Assembly: GCA_014190675.1 (NCBI GenBank)
Contig: BJGT01000026.1
Location: 1-33,198, forward strand
DNA length: 33,198 bases
Direction of reading: 5' to 3'
Source of the DNA: Comamonadaceae bacterium
Lineage (GTDB): Bacteria > Pseudomonadota > Gammaproteobacteria > Burkholderiales > Burkholderiaceae_C
The position numbers were made by a program, and so were the translations under genes. The notes under the pieces were generated by a model that was not told where the DNA came from, searched no databases, and saw only the letters and a list, made by a program, of their open reading frames with translations. This document shows, piece after piece, positions 23,709-33,198 of this stretch. Every line of letters starts with the position of its first letter. Within the stretch, counting starts at the first letter, position 1.

Positions 23709-23746
23709 TCGGGGAGTCAATGCATAGCCAAACAGAAGGCCGCGCC

Positions 23747-24154
23747 ATGTTTAACAAGAAAAAACAACCCCCCATCAGGAGCCTGATTGCGCAGGGTAGC
23801 CTGATTGAGGGCGATTTCAAATTCTCCGAGGGGCTGCGGGTAGATGGTGAAGTTGTCGGCAACATCATGGCCAGCCCGGATGTGCCAAGCATGCTGGTGG
23901 TGTCCGAGACAGCGGTAGTGCAGGGCGAGTTGCGTGCTGACCACATCATTATCAGCGGCAGCGTCAACGGGCTAGTCCACTCGGCGGTGCTCTTGGAACT
24001 GCAACCCAAGGCACGCATTCGGGGCGATGTGCACTACGTGGCGCTAGAAATGCACCAGGGCGCCATCATCGATGGCCAGTTGCGGCCCATCGTGGCCGAG
24101 GGCGAAAAGCCCACACTGGTCTTGGCTGCAAACAACAGGGCAGTTAAGTCCTGA
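23747..24154 (+). CDS. Bactofilin (polymer-forming cytoskeletal protein)
   Basis: The 135-residue protein belongs to the bactofilins, small proteins that polymerise without nucleotide into filaments at the inner membrane and organise cell-wall enzymes. A short basic N-terminus (MFNKKKQPP) is followed by the right-handed beta-helix core: [28 protein letters not shown], then [22 protein letters not shown]. The ATG at 23747 is preferred: AGAAGG stands 7 bases upstream and bactofilins usually begin this way. An ATG at 23720 in the same frame, behind GGGGAG at very short spacing, would add nine residues. The DUF6776-like gene lies directly upstream, and a convergent M23 peptidase lies beyond erpA. 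Confidence 0.93.
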   Translation: MFNKKKQPPIRSLIAQGSLIEGDFKFSEGLRVDGEVVGNIMASPDVPSMLVVSETAVVQGELRADHIIISGSVNGLVHSAVLLELQPKARIRGDVHYVALEMHQGAIIDGQLRPIVAEGEKPTLVLAANNRAVKS

Positions 24155-24200
24155 GCAAATTGCTGTACTATTGTCTCGACACCCATTTTTTGGAGATCCC

Positions 24201-24566
24201 ATGAGCGCCCTTGCCGAAATTGTCCAGTCTGAAATGCCAACCCCTATTCTGTTTACCGACAGTGCGGCTGCTAAAGTTGCCGATCTGATCGCTGAAGAGG
24301 GCAACCCCGAACTCAAGCTTCGGGTTTTCGTACAGGGTGGCGGTTGTTCTGGTTTCCAATATGGTTTTACTTTTGACGAAATCACCAACGAAGACGACAC
24401 CACCATGACCAAAAATGGCGTCTCATTGCTGGTTGACGCCATGAGTTACCAGTACCTGCTAGGCGCTGAAATCGACTACAAAGAAGACCTTCAGGGCGCA
24501 CAGTTTGTCATTAAAAACCCCAATGCCACCAGCACCTGCGGCTGTGGTTCGAGTTTCTCTACTTGA
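24201..24566 (+). CDS. erpA: Iron-sulfur cluster insertion protein ErpA
   Basis: The 121-residue A-type carrier delivers Fe-S clusters to target enzymes. The three conserved cysteines are present: Cys49 in [10 protein letters not shown], and Cys113 and Cys115 in TCGCGSSF. Length and the N-terminal [20 protein letters not shown] match ErpA more closely than IscA. GGAG lies before the ATG at good spacing. A TACTAT hexamer at 24166-24171 may be its own -10 box, though the -35 is weak. A strong hairpin follows at 24602-24640. The convergent neighbour is the M23 peptidase. Confidence 0.97.
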   Translation: MSALAEIVQSEMPTPILFTDSAAAKVADLIAEEGNPELKLRVFVQGGGCSGFQYGFTFDEITNEDDTTMTKNGVSLLVDAMSYQYLLGAEIDYKEDLQGAQFVIKNPNATSTCGCGSSFST

Positions 24567-24601
24567 GTGGCAGGGCTGGCACAAAGCCGCTCTCATCGCA
24601 A

Positions 24602-24640
24602 CAAACAACAACGGGCTCCACTGGCGCCCGTTGTTGTTTG
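24602..24640. terminator. Bidirectional terminator between erpA and the M23 peptidase gene
   Basis: A perfect 15-base stem joins 24602-24616 (CAAACAACAACGGGC) and 24626-24640 around a nine-base loop. The GC part is near the loop and the AT part at the base. It lies 35 bases after the erpA stop and 39 after the M23 gene stop, so it should serve both. Confidence 0.85.
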
Positions 24641-24679
24641 CGCGCCCCGGCGAATATGGGGCCGAGTTTTCGGCGCTGC

Positions 24680-26032
24680 CTAGTCGGCTGTGGCGCGTTG
24701 CAAAGACGCGGCACCCAACAGGGCTATGCGGGCGGCGTCTGCCCGTTGGCCGAAAGCTGGTCGGGCGCTGGCACTCACCGGTATCGCCTCGCTCTGCCGG
24801 GCAAGGGTGAGCGGGTCTTGGTGCTGGTCATTGACTCTGAACTCGAAATGCAAATGCGGCCCTGTGGCCCACCCGGTGGCGCCCACCGCGCCAATGTGCT
24901 GACCCTGTGTTACCGCTTGGCCATGGCGCACCAACAAGCGGCTTAAATGGGCGTACACCGTGGTGTGTTGGTTGCGGTGCTTGACGAACACCACATTGCC
25001 AAAACCGGTTTGCACACCCGCGAACTCCACCACGCCTTCCCCCACACTGCGCACCGGGGTGCCAGTGGCGGCCGCGTAATCAAGGCCGCGGTGGGCAGCC
25101 CATTTTTGCAAAATGGGATGAAAGCGCATTTTGAAGCCGCTCGTGATTCGGGAAAATTCCATTGGCGAGGCCAGGTAGACACGCCGCAAACTTTGACCAT
25201 CGAGCGTGTAGTAGCCCCCCTTGGCGCCAGCTACCGGTTCACGGAACCACATGGCCTGGAATTTTTTCCCGCCGTTGACAAACTCGGCACTGAGCACCCG
25301 CCCGCTGCGCAGGGGTTCGCCATCGCCTTCGAGGGTTTCGTAGACGATGGAAAACCGGTCGCCCTTGCGCAGTGCGCGGTTGAAATCGATGTCCCCAGAA
25401 AATATTTCAGCCACCTGTGTCGTAACCGCATCAGGAATGCGCGCCTCGTCGGTGGCAGCAAACAGTGAGCTTTGGATACTGCCGCTGACCAGTCGGGTCG
25501 AGACGGTGAGCGCTGCGGTTTCCAGTCTCGACACCCAAGCCCCGCCAGCGGGTTCGATCACCAGGCGTTTGAATTGGCCGTCGTCCTCGGGGCTCCAGCG
25601 CGCGCTGAGTTTTTGCAAGGTGTTCTGCCGGGTGGCCTCAGCGCTCACCAAGCGTCCACTGCGGCCCAGCAGCTTGCGCGCGTTTGCGTCGGAGCGCAAA
25701 AATTGAGCGGCAGATGGATCGTCCACGCCCAAGCGTCGCAGCAGGCTGTCGGCAGTGTCGGAGGCGCGGGTCAGGTCAGAGCGGTACAGGTTCAGTGCCG
25801 GCGCGCCTGGGTTGGCCGAGCCAGCGAGTTCAGGCAGTGCAATCGATTCAACAACTTGGCGAATGGTTTGCTCTGCCGGGTCGGGTGCGAATGCAGCGAG
25901 GGCGTAGGTGGCGCCCACGCCGCCGAGCAATAGCGCGGCAAACAGTCCGGCAAACTGCTTAGGATATTGCGCCAAGCAGGCCTGCGCCGAGCGGCTCGAG
26001 GATTGGATGGCGGTGATGAGGCGGTGCAACAA
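24680..26032 (-). CDS. M23 family metallopeptidase (peptidoglycan endopeptidase)
   Basis: The C-terminal domain is a lysostaphin-type M23 zinc peptidase. The first His and Asp are in HRGLDYAAATGTPV and the HxH is in GPHLHFEF, so it is probably an active cell-wall endopeptidase. One N-terminal membrane segment (FAGLFAALLLGGVGATYALAAF) is followed by a ~200-residue periplasmic region with LysM/OapA-like character. No ATG exists near the N-terminus. The frame is open to a TTG at 26197, but that reaches into tyrS and over its promoter. I therefore place the start at the TTG at 26032, without a good Shine-Dalgarno. It shares a divergent region with tyrS and converges on erpA. Confidence 0.85.
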   Translation of the reverse strand: MLHRLITAIQSSSRSAQACLAQYPKQFAGLFAALLLGGVGATYALAAFAPDPAEQTIRQVVESIALPELAGSANPGAPALNLYRSDLTRASDTADSLLRRLGVDDPSAAQFLRSDANARKLLGRSGRLVSAEATRQNTLQKLSARWSPEDDGQFKRLVIEPAGGAWVSRLETAALTVSTRLVSGSIQSSLFAATDEARIPDAVTTQVAEIFSGDIDFNRALRKGDRFSIVYETLEGDGEPLRSGRVLSAEFVNGGKKFQAMWFREPVAGAKGGYYTLDGQSLRRVYLASPMEFSRITSGFKMRFHPILQKWAAHRGLDYAAATGTPVRSVGEGVVEFAGVQTGFGNVVFVKHRNQHTTVYAHLSRLLVRHGQAVTQGQHIGAVGATGWATGPHLHFEFRVNDQHQDPLTLARQSEAIPVSASARPAFGQRADAARIALLGAASLQRATAD

Positions 26033-26081
26033 AATGAGACGGTTGTAGGTTGCCGGGATGGTGCGATACGGTTTGACAGTT

Positions 26082-26109
26082 TTAACACTGTGTCTGAGCC
26101 GACTAAAAT
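26082..26109 (+). promoter_or_regulatory. Probable sigma-70 promoter of tyrS
   Basis: TTAACA (26082-26087) and TAAAAT (26104-26109) are separated by 16 bases, each five of six to consensus. Transcription would start near 26115, about 60 bases before the tyrS ATG. The site is an argument against the longest start of the divergent peptidase gene. Confidence 0.55.
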
Positions 26110-26173
26110 TCAAGCACAGGAGGGCAGGCAGTATAGCCGCACCAAGCCCCTTGGCATCCCAGTTAAAACCCTT

Positions 26174-27418
26174 ATGAATCAAGCGCCTGCCCCCCAATTT
26201 CCCGTCACTGAGCGGGTCCAGCAGTCCTTGGCCGTGTCCCTGCGTGGCTGCGACGAGCTGATCCCGCAGGAGGACTGGGTCAAAAAACTGGCCCGTTCAG
26301 AGGCCACCGGCACACCGCTGCGCATCAAGCTTGGCCTGGATCCAACGGCTCCCGATATTCATGTCGGGCACACCGTGGTGCTCAACAAGATGCGCCAATT
26401 GCAGGACCTGGGCCATACCGTGATTTTTCTGATCGGCGACTTCACCACCCTGATTGGCGACCCGTCCGGGCGCAACAGCACCCGCCCGCCGCTCACGCGT
26501 GAGCAAATCGAGGCCAACGCCCAAACCTATTACCGGCAGGCTTCGATGGTGCTGGACCCGGCCCGCACGGAGATTCGCTACAACAGCGAGTGGGGCGACG
26601 CGCTGGGCTCGCGCGGCATGATTCAGTTGGCGGCCCGCTACACCGTGGCGCGCATGATGGAGCGCAATGATTTTCATGACCGCTTCAAAGCCGGTTCGCC
26701 GATCAGCGTGCACGAGTTTTTGTATCCGCTGATGCAGGGCTACGACAGCGTGGCCTTGAAAAGCGACCTCGAGCTGGGCGGCACCGACCAAAAGTTCAAC
26801 CTGCTGGTGGGCCGCCACCTGCAGGCCGAGTATGGGCAGGAGCCCCAGTGCATCCTGACCATGCCGCTGCTCGAGGGTCTCGACGGCGTCGAGAAAATGT
26901 CGAAAAGCAAAAACAATTTCATCGGCATCTCGGAAGACGCCAACACCATGTATGCCAAGGTGCTGAGCATTTCTGACAAGCTGATGTGGCGCTGGTACAC
27001 CCTGCTGAGCTTTCGCAGCCTGGCCGAGATCGAGACGCTCAAGGCTGAGGTGCAGGCCGGGCGCAACCCCAAGGATGCCAAGGTGGCTTTGGCGCTCGAG
27101 ATCACGGCGCGGTTCCATTCGGCCGGGGCGGCTGAACTGGCCCAGCAGGATTTCATCAACCGCAGCCAGGGCGGTCTGCCCGATGAGATCGCCGAACTCA
27201 GCCTGCCACTGGCCGACGGGGGGGCGCCAGTTGCCATTGGCGCATTGCTGCGGCTGGCCGGCCTGGCCGCTTCAAGCGGCGAGGGCAATCGTTTGATCGA
27301 GGGCGGCGGCGTTCGGGTCGACTCAGCTGTGGTCAGCGATAAGGGCCTCAAGCTCGGCGCTGGCACCTATGTGCTGCAGATTGGCAAGCGCCGCTTTGCC
27401 CGGGTCACGCTGGCCTAG
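26174..27418 (+). CDS. tyrS: Tyrosyl-tRNA synthetase
   Basis: The 414-residue class I synthetase charges tRNA-Tyr. The ATP-binding HIGH motif appears as HVGH (63-66) after LGLDPTAPDI, and the KMSKS loop is at 241-245. The C-terminal ~65 residues form an S4 RNA-binding domain (LLRLAGLAAS...GGGVRVDSAVVSDKGLKL). Length and motifs fit the TyrRS form common in Proteobacteria other than the E. coli type. The frame is open further upstream, but the ATG at 26174 gives family length and follows the promoter. A cation transporter gene starts 24 bases after its stop. Confidence 0.97.
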   Translation: MNQAPAPQFPVTERVQQSLAVSLRGCDELIPQEDWVKKLARSEATGTPLRIKLGLDPTAPDIHVGHTVVLNKMRQLQDLGHTVIFLIGDFTTLIGDPSGRNSTRPPLTREQIEANAQTYYRQASMVLDPARTEIRYNSEWGDALGSRGMIQLAARYTVARMMERNDFHDRFKAGSPISVHEFLYPLMQGYDSVALKSDLELGGTDQKFNLLVGRHLQAEYGQEPQCILTMPLLEGLDGVEKMSKSKNNFIGISEDANTMYAKVLSISDKLMWRWYTLLSFRSLAEIETLKAEVQAGRNPKDAKVALALEITARFHSAGAAELAQQDFINRSQGGLPDEIAELSLPLADGGAPVAIGALLRLAGLAASSGEGNRLIEGGGVRVDSAVVSDKGLKLGAGTYVLQIGKRRFARVTLA

Positions 27419-27442
27419 CGCCAAGCCGAGCCTGGCAGCCCC

Positions 27443-28363
27443 ATGATGGCCGGTGCGGCTGCTAAAAAACTGCCCTCGGCGCGCGCCCTGCTGCGTCTGT
27501 CGGTGCTGGTGGCGCTCATCACCATCGTGCTCAAAACACTGGCCTGGTACATCACCGGTTCGGTCGGCCTGTTGTCAGACGCCATGGAATCTTTCGTCAA
27601 CCTGGCCAGTGCAATTTTTGCCCTGATGATGGTCACCGTGGCGCAACGCCCGGCTGACCAGGCGCACCCCTACGGGCACCACAAGGCGGAGTATTTCTCG
27701 TCCGGCTTTGAGGGGGTTTTGATCATCGCTGCGGCATTGGGCATTTTTTGGGCGGCGCTACACCGTCTGTTTGTGCCTCAGCCCATTGAGTCGGTGGGCT
27801 GGGGTGTAGCCCTGTCGGTTCTGAGCTCAGTGCTCAACGGTGGGCTGGCCTGGGTGATGTTCCAGGCCGCGCGGGAGCACCGCTCGATTGCGCTGGAGGC
27901 CGATGCCCGACATTTGGTGACCGATGTCTGGACCTCGGCGGGCGTGGTCCTTGGTATTGCGGCGGTAGCTGCGACCGGCTGGCTGTGGCTGGACGCTTTG
28001 GTGGCGATGGGGGTTGCAATGAACATTCTCAAAGAGGGGGTTCAGCTCATGTGGCGCTCATCGCAGGGCCTGATGGACCAAGCGGTAGAGCCCGAGGTGC
28101 TTGTGCAAATCCACAGCACCTTGGCTGAGTTCAGTCACCGCACGATCCGCTTTGACCACCTCACCACGCGCCGTTCGGCCCAGCGCCGCTTTGTTGATTT
28201 GCACATGCACATGCCGGCGAGTTGGTCGCTGGGCCGGGCAGCGGCCTTACGCACCAGTGTCGAACAGGCTTTGATGGCGGCAGTGCCCGGCCTGCGCGCC
28301 AGCATACAGTTGTTGCCCAGCGATGTAGAGGCGCATTTCGACGGCCCTAAAGAGCTGGACTGA
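27443..28363 (+). CDS. Cation diffusion facilitator (CDF) family transporter
   Basis: The 306-residue inner-membrane protein should export a divalent metal such as zinc, iron or manganese by proton antiport. It has a CDF layout with about six membrane segments in residues 15-215 and a cytoplasmic C-terminal domain. The second-helix motif is LLSDAMESFVN, and HPYGHHKAEYFSSGFEG is the typical loop. The fifth-helix metal pair is H157xxxD161 in EADARHLVTDVWTS. In the second helix the usual His/Asp positions read Glu49 and Asn53, so metal preference is hard to predict. It starts 24 bases after tyrS and may share its transcript. No good terminator was seen behind it. Confidence 0.93.
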   Translation: MMAGAAAKKLPSARALLRLSVLVALITIVLKTLAWYITGSVGLLSDAMESFVNLASAIFALMMVTVAQRPADQAHPYGHHKAEYFSSGFEGVLIIAAALGIFWAALHRLFVPQPIESVGWGVALSVLSSVLNGGLAWVMFQAAREHRSIALEADARHLVTDVWTSAGVVLGIAAVAATGWLWLDALVAMGVAMNILKEGVQLMWRSSQGLMDQAVEPEVLVQIHSTLAEFSHRTIRFDHLTTRRSAQRRFVDLHMHMPASWSLGRAAALRTSVEQALMAAVPGLRASIQLLPSDVEAHFDGPKELD

Positions 28364-28388
28364 AGCCTTTTTCTGCTGGTTTTTTCTT

Positions 28389-28416
28389 TTGACTGCAGGA
28401 ATTTGGCAGTTATCAT
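28389..28416 (+). promoter_or_regulatory. Strong sigma-70 promoter of the histidine-kinase operon
   Basis: TTGACT (28389-28394) and TATCAT (28411-28416) are 16 bases apart, each five of six to consensus. Transcription would start near 28423, about 130 bases before the first kinase gene. Confidence 0.7.
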
Positions 28417-28417
28417 G

Positions 28418-28458
28418 GTTGCATCAAATCGAGCCCCCCAGGGGCCACAGTTGCATCA
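28418..28458 (+). repeat. Direct repeat GTTGCATCA at the kinase promoter
   Basis: GTTGCATCA occurs at 28418-28426 and again at 28450-28458, 32 bases apart start to start, about three helical turns. The first copy abuts the -10 box and covers the predicted transcription start. Such spacing is compatible with a dimeric regulator binding site. Confidence 0.5.
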
Positions 28459-28468
28459 GGGGGATGTC

Positions 28469-28567
28469 ATGCAAGCAAAGTTGTCAATCAGGCCGCATTC
28501 AACGGCCGGGCCTGCCACGGCCTCAATGCCCCGGGTGCTGGGGCAGGTTTTGTGCGTTCTGGGCTGA
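28469..28567 (+). CDS. Possible 32-residue leader peptide overlapping the kinase start
   Basis: An ATG at 28469 follows AGGGGG (28458-28463) at five bases, a much better ribosome-binding site than that of the kinase. It opens a 32-codon frame that ends in TGA at 28565-28567, overlapping the kinase GTG start (28552) by 16 bases in another frame. It may couple translation of the kinase, or be the true kinase N-terminus separated by a frameshift. The peptide resembles no family I know. Confidence 0.35.
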   Translation: MQAKLSIRPHSTAGPATASMPRVLGQVLCVLG

Positions 28568-30735
28568 GCCCGGTGCTCATCCCTCTGAGCCTGCGGGCCA
28601 AGCTGCTCCTGTTTGGCATGGCCCTGCAGCTTGGCGTGCTGGCGGTGCTGGCCCTAAGCATCCCGATGATTGTGGAGCCCCATTTCAGGGCCGAACAAGC
28701 CGCCGATACCCAACGCTTCAAATCCATGGTCAGTGCCGCGCTGGCGCTTGCAATTGCCAGCGGCGACGACGCCTCTGTCAATGCGGTCTTGCAGCACAGC
28801 CGAGCCGACCAAGATTTGGTCTATATCGCGGTGTATGGCACCAACGGACAACTCATTGCCGGGGATGCTGCCCCCAGCCCCGCGGCAACCAAAGCCGGGC
28901 CCTTTGAAGCCGTTTCCTCGGCCATCAGCCTAGACGGCCTGGCCGTGGGCGAGCTCAGGTTTGCGCTGTCTGGCAGCGAACTCCGGCGCGTGCACCAGGC
29001 TTTTTTGCGTGGTCTTGCGTGGCTTGGCCTGCTGATTCTGGCGCTGTTCTCGCCCCTGCTGTGGTGGGCTAGTGCCAGCCTGAGCCGGCCAGTGCGGACC
29101 CTGCTGACCGCCAGCCGGGATATTCGGGCGGGCAACTATGACATCGATGTCAAGCCCGGCAGCGCTGATGACATCGGAGCATTGCAAGCCTCATTCATCC
29201 GCATGAGCGCAGAAATTCGCCGCAAGGTGAACGAACTCACCCACAGCGAAGCTTTGCAGCGGCGCTACCTGCGCCAAGCGCTGGACCAGCGGGGCGAGCT
29301 GGTGAACGCCTTGCAAAGGGCCGAGGCTGCAAGTACCGTCAAGACAGAGTTTTTAGCCCATGTCAGCCATGAAATCCGCACGCCCCTGAACGCGATACTG
29401 GGCTTCTCGCAGCTGCTGCAGTCGGCGCCGCTGCAGGGCCAGCACCGGGACTATCTGGGCAGCCTGGAGGTGGCCGGACAAACCCTGTTGTACGCCATCA
29501 ATGATTTGCTGGATTACGCAAAGCTCGAGGACAGCACACTGGTCTTGGTCCATCAGCCCTTTGTTTTGACCGAGTTGCTCAAAGACCTGGACCGCCAGTT
29601 TGGGGCTCAGGCGCGCGCCAAAGGCTTGCTGCTGCACACCCGGCTCGGCACGGGCCTGCCGCCGGGCTTTGTCGGCGATGCCCAGCGACTGCGGCAAATA
29701 CTGGCCATTTTGGTGGGCAATGCCATTAAATTCACCGAATTCGGTGAGGTGCTGATCGATGCCACTTGTGCCGAACCCAGCAGTGCCACGGTCAGCCTGA
29801 AAATCTCGGTGCGCGATACCGGTATTGGCCTGTCCGAAGAGCAGTTGATGCATATTTTTTCTCCGTTTGTCCAGGGTGATGCGTCCAACACACGGCGCTA
29901 TGGTGGCACCGGGCTGGGACTGTCGATTTGCCGCAGCCTGCTGGCGCTGATGGGTAGCGAGATCACAGCCATCAGCAAACCCGGCGCCGGCTCGAACTTT
30001 CATTTCATGCTTGATTTACCGGTAGCCGCTGGCAGTTTGGCGCCAGTTGCTGCTGCGGCCGACCCGGCCCACCTGCGCGGTCGCAAGGTCCTGGTGGTTG
30101 AGGACAACCCGGTCAACGCGCTGGTAGCTCGCGCCTTGCTCGAAGAGCTCGGTCTGCAGGTGACGAGTGCTGGCGATGCGCAGCAGGCGCTGCAGCAGAT
30201 TTTGGTGGACCGGTTCGACCTGGTGCTGATGGATTTGAAACTGCCCGGTATCGACGGCCTGGAGGCCAGCCGGCGCCTGCTGATGCAGCTCGGAGCGCTT
30301 GCGCCGCCTGTCATTGCCTTGTCTGCAGCCAATGGGCCTGGTGTGCAGCAGGCCTGCCTGGCTGCGGGCATGGTGGACTGCCTGTCAAAGCCAATACGGC
30401 GCGAGGTCTTGGCAGGCGCGCTGCTCAAGTGGCTACCGGCGCCGCCCGCCGAACTCAGCGGCAGTGCCGAACCGCAGCCAGAGCAGCTTGTGCAGTTTGA
30501 CATTGACCGCAAGAGACTGCGGCCCGCGCTGCGCCTGCTCGAGCGTTTGCTGTCCCACAACCTGCTGTCCGCCCGACACCAACTTTTGGCGATCGAACCC
30601 CTGTTGGGAGAGGGCGCGGCCAAGACCGGTTTTGAGCCAGTGGCCCAGGCCACGCGAGCCTTGCGCTTCAAAACTGCCCGTGTGGCCCTGGATCTATTTT
30701 CTGAGCAACTCGGGCTTGAGCCCGGCCAGGCCTGA
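28552..30735 (+). CDS. Membrane hybrid histidine kinase (HAMP-HisKA-HATPase-REC)
   Basis: The 727-residue sensor starts at a GTG. Two membrane segments (about 16-40 and 152-172) flank a ~110-residue periplasmic sensor region of unknown ligand. A HAMP segment follows (about 173-230). The dimerisation domain carries His273 in FLAHVSHEIRTPLN. The ATP-binding domain has N390 (GNAIKF), DTGIGL (422-427) and GGTGLGLS (451-458). A receiver domain (about 511-625) has acidic D518 in VVEDNP, phospho-acceptor Asp561 in LVLMDLKLPG and Lys613. The last ~100 residues are helical and not a clear HPt. The second kinase begins two bases after its stop. Start choice is uncertain because the ribosome-binding site is poor; a GTG at 28573 is an alternative. 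Confidence 0.93.
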   Translation: MRSGLSPVLIPLSLRAKLLLFGMALQLGVLAVLALSIPMIVEPHFRAEQAADTQRFKSMVSAALALAIASGDDASVNAVLQHSRADQDLVYIAVYGTNGQLIAGDAAPSPAATKAGPFEAVSSAISLDGLAVGELRFALSGSELRRVHQAFLRGLAWLGLLILALFSPLLWWASASLSRPVRTLLTASRDIRAGNYDIDVKPGSADDIGALQASFIRMSAEIRRKVNELTHSEALQRRYLRQALDQRGELVNALQRAEAASTVKTEFLAHVSHEIRTPLNAILGFSQLLQSAPLQGQHRDYLGSLEVAGQTLLYAINDLLDYAKLEDSTLVLVHQPFVLTELLKDLDRQFGAQARAKGLLLHTRLGTGLPPGFVGDAQRLRQILAILVGNAIKFTEFGEVLIDATCAEPSSATVSLKISVRDTGIGLSEEQLMHIFSPFVQGDASNTRRYGGTGLGLSICRSLLALMGSEITAISKPGAGSNFHFMLDLPVAAGSLAPVAAAADPAHLRGRKVLVVEDNPVNALVARALLEELGLQVTSAGDAQQALQQILVDRFDLVLMDLKLPGIDGLEASRRLLMQLGALAPPVIALSAANGPGVQQACLAAGMVDCLSKPIRREVLAGALLKWLPAPPAELSGSAEPQPEQLVQFDIDRKRLRPALRLLERLLSHNLLSARHQLLAIEPLLGEGAAKTGFEPVAQATRALRFKTARVALDLFSEQLGLEPGQA

Positions 30736-30737
30736 AC

Positions 30738-33198
<2,461 letters not shown>

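Noticed and set aside
26073-26078. Perfect TTGACA upstream of tyrS
   Set aside because: The nearest -10-like hexamer (26104) is 25 bases away, too far; TTAACA at 26082 gives proper spacing instead.

Overview
The window looks like a chromosomal segment from a GC-rich betaproteobacterium, most likely Burkholderiales and close to Comamonadaceae. The reasons are an SAH riboswitch ahead of ahcY-tlyA-metF, an rplM-rpsI block close to erpA and tyrS, an AhcY of the long 480-residue type, and DUF6776-type and bactofilin genes in the usual betaproteobacterial neighbourhood. This placement rests on family knowledge and gene order; no search was run.

Layout. 1-2809 is the 3' end of a large repetitive surface protein that ends in a Gly-Ser tail encoded by a hexanucleotide repeat. 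2810-3450 holds a hairpin, a wrecked IS5-family transposase and a CAT-anticodon tRNA. 3642-13616 is the most unusual part: a tightly coupled four-gene minus-strand operon. In transcription order it encodes a giant CHAT-like/class III cyclase/STAND-ATPase/TPR protein, a cytochrome P450 with a duplicated C-terminal domain, a DyP-type haem peroxidase, and a patatin phospholipase with membrane segments inserted in its catalytic domain. 13769-14548 is an enoyl-CoA hydratase.

14862-18177 is a methyl-cycle operon: promoter, SAH riboswitch, ahcY, tlyA and metF. Convergent to it (18211-21833, minus) are a ManC-type GDP-mannose enzyme, a second sugar-phosphate nucleotidyltransferase and rlmJ. 21880-22949 is rplM-rpsI with a promoter, a terminator-like leader hairpin and a strong terminator. 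Then follow a DUF6776-like membrane coiled-coil protein, a bactofilin and erpA. A convergent M23 peptidase comes next, then tyrS and a cation diffusion facilitator. The window ends with two hybrid histidine kinases in one operon; the second is cut by the window edge.

How genes may work together. AhcY removes S-adenosylhomocysteine, MetF supplies methyl groups for methionine, and the riboswitch senses the AhcY substrate. Bactofilin and the M23 peptidase are plausible partners in cell-wall shaping. The two kinases probably form one phosphorelay, but no DNA-binding output regulator is visible here. The four-gene operon pairs a sensor/NTPase/cyclase-like protein with three enzymes able to act on membrane lipids and oxidised lipids. 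I suggest a regulated lipid-oxidation (oxylipin-like) or defence-like system, which is inference from domain content only.
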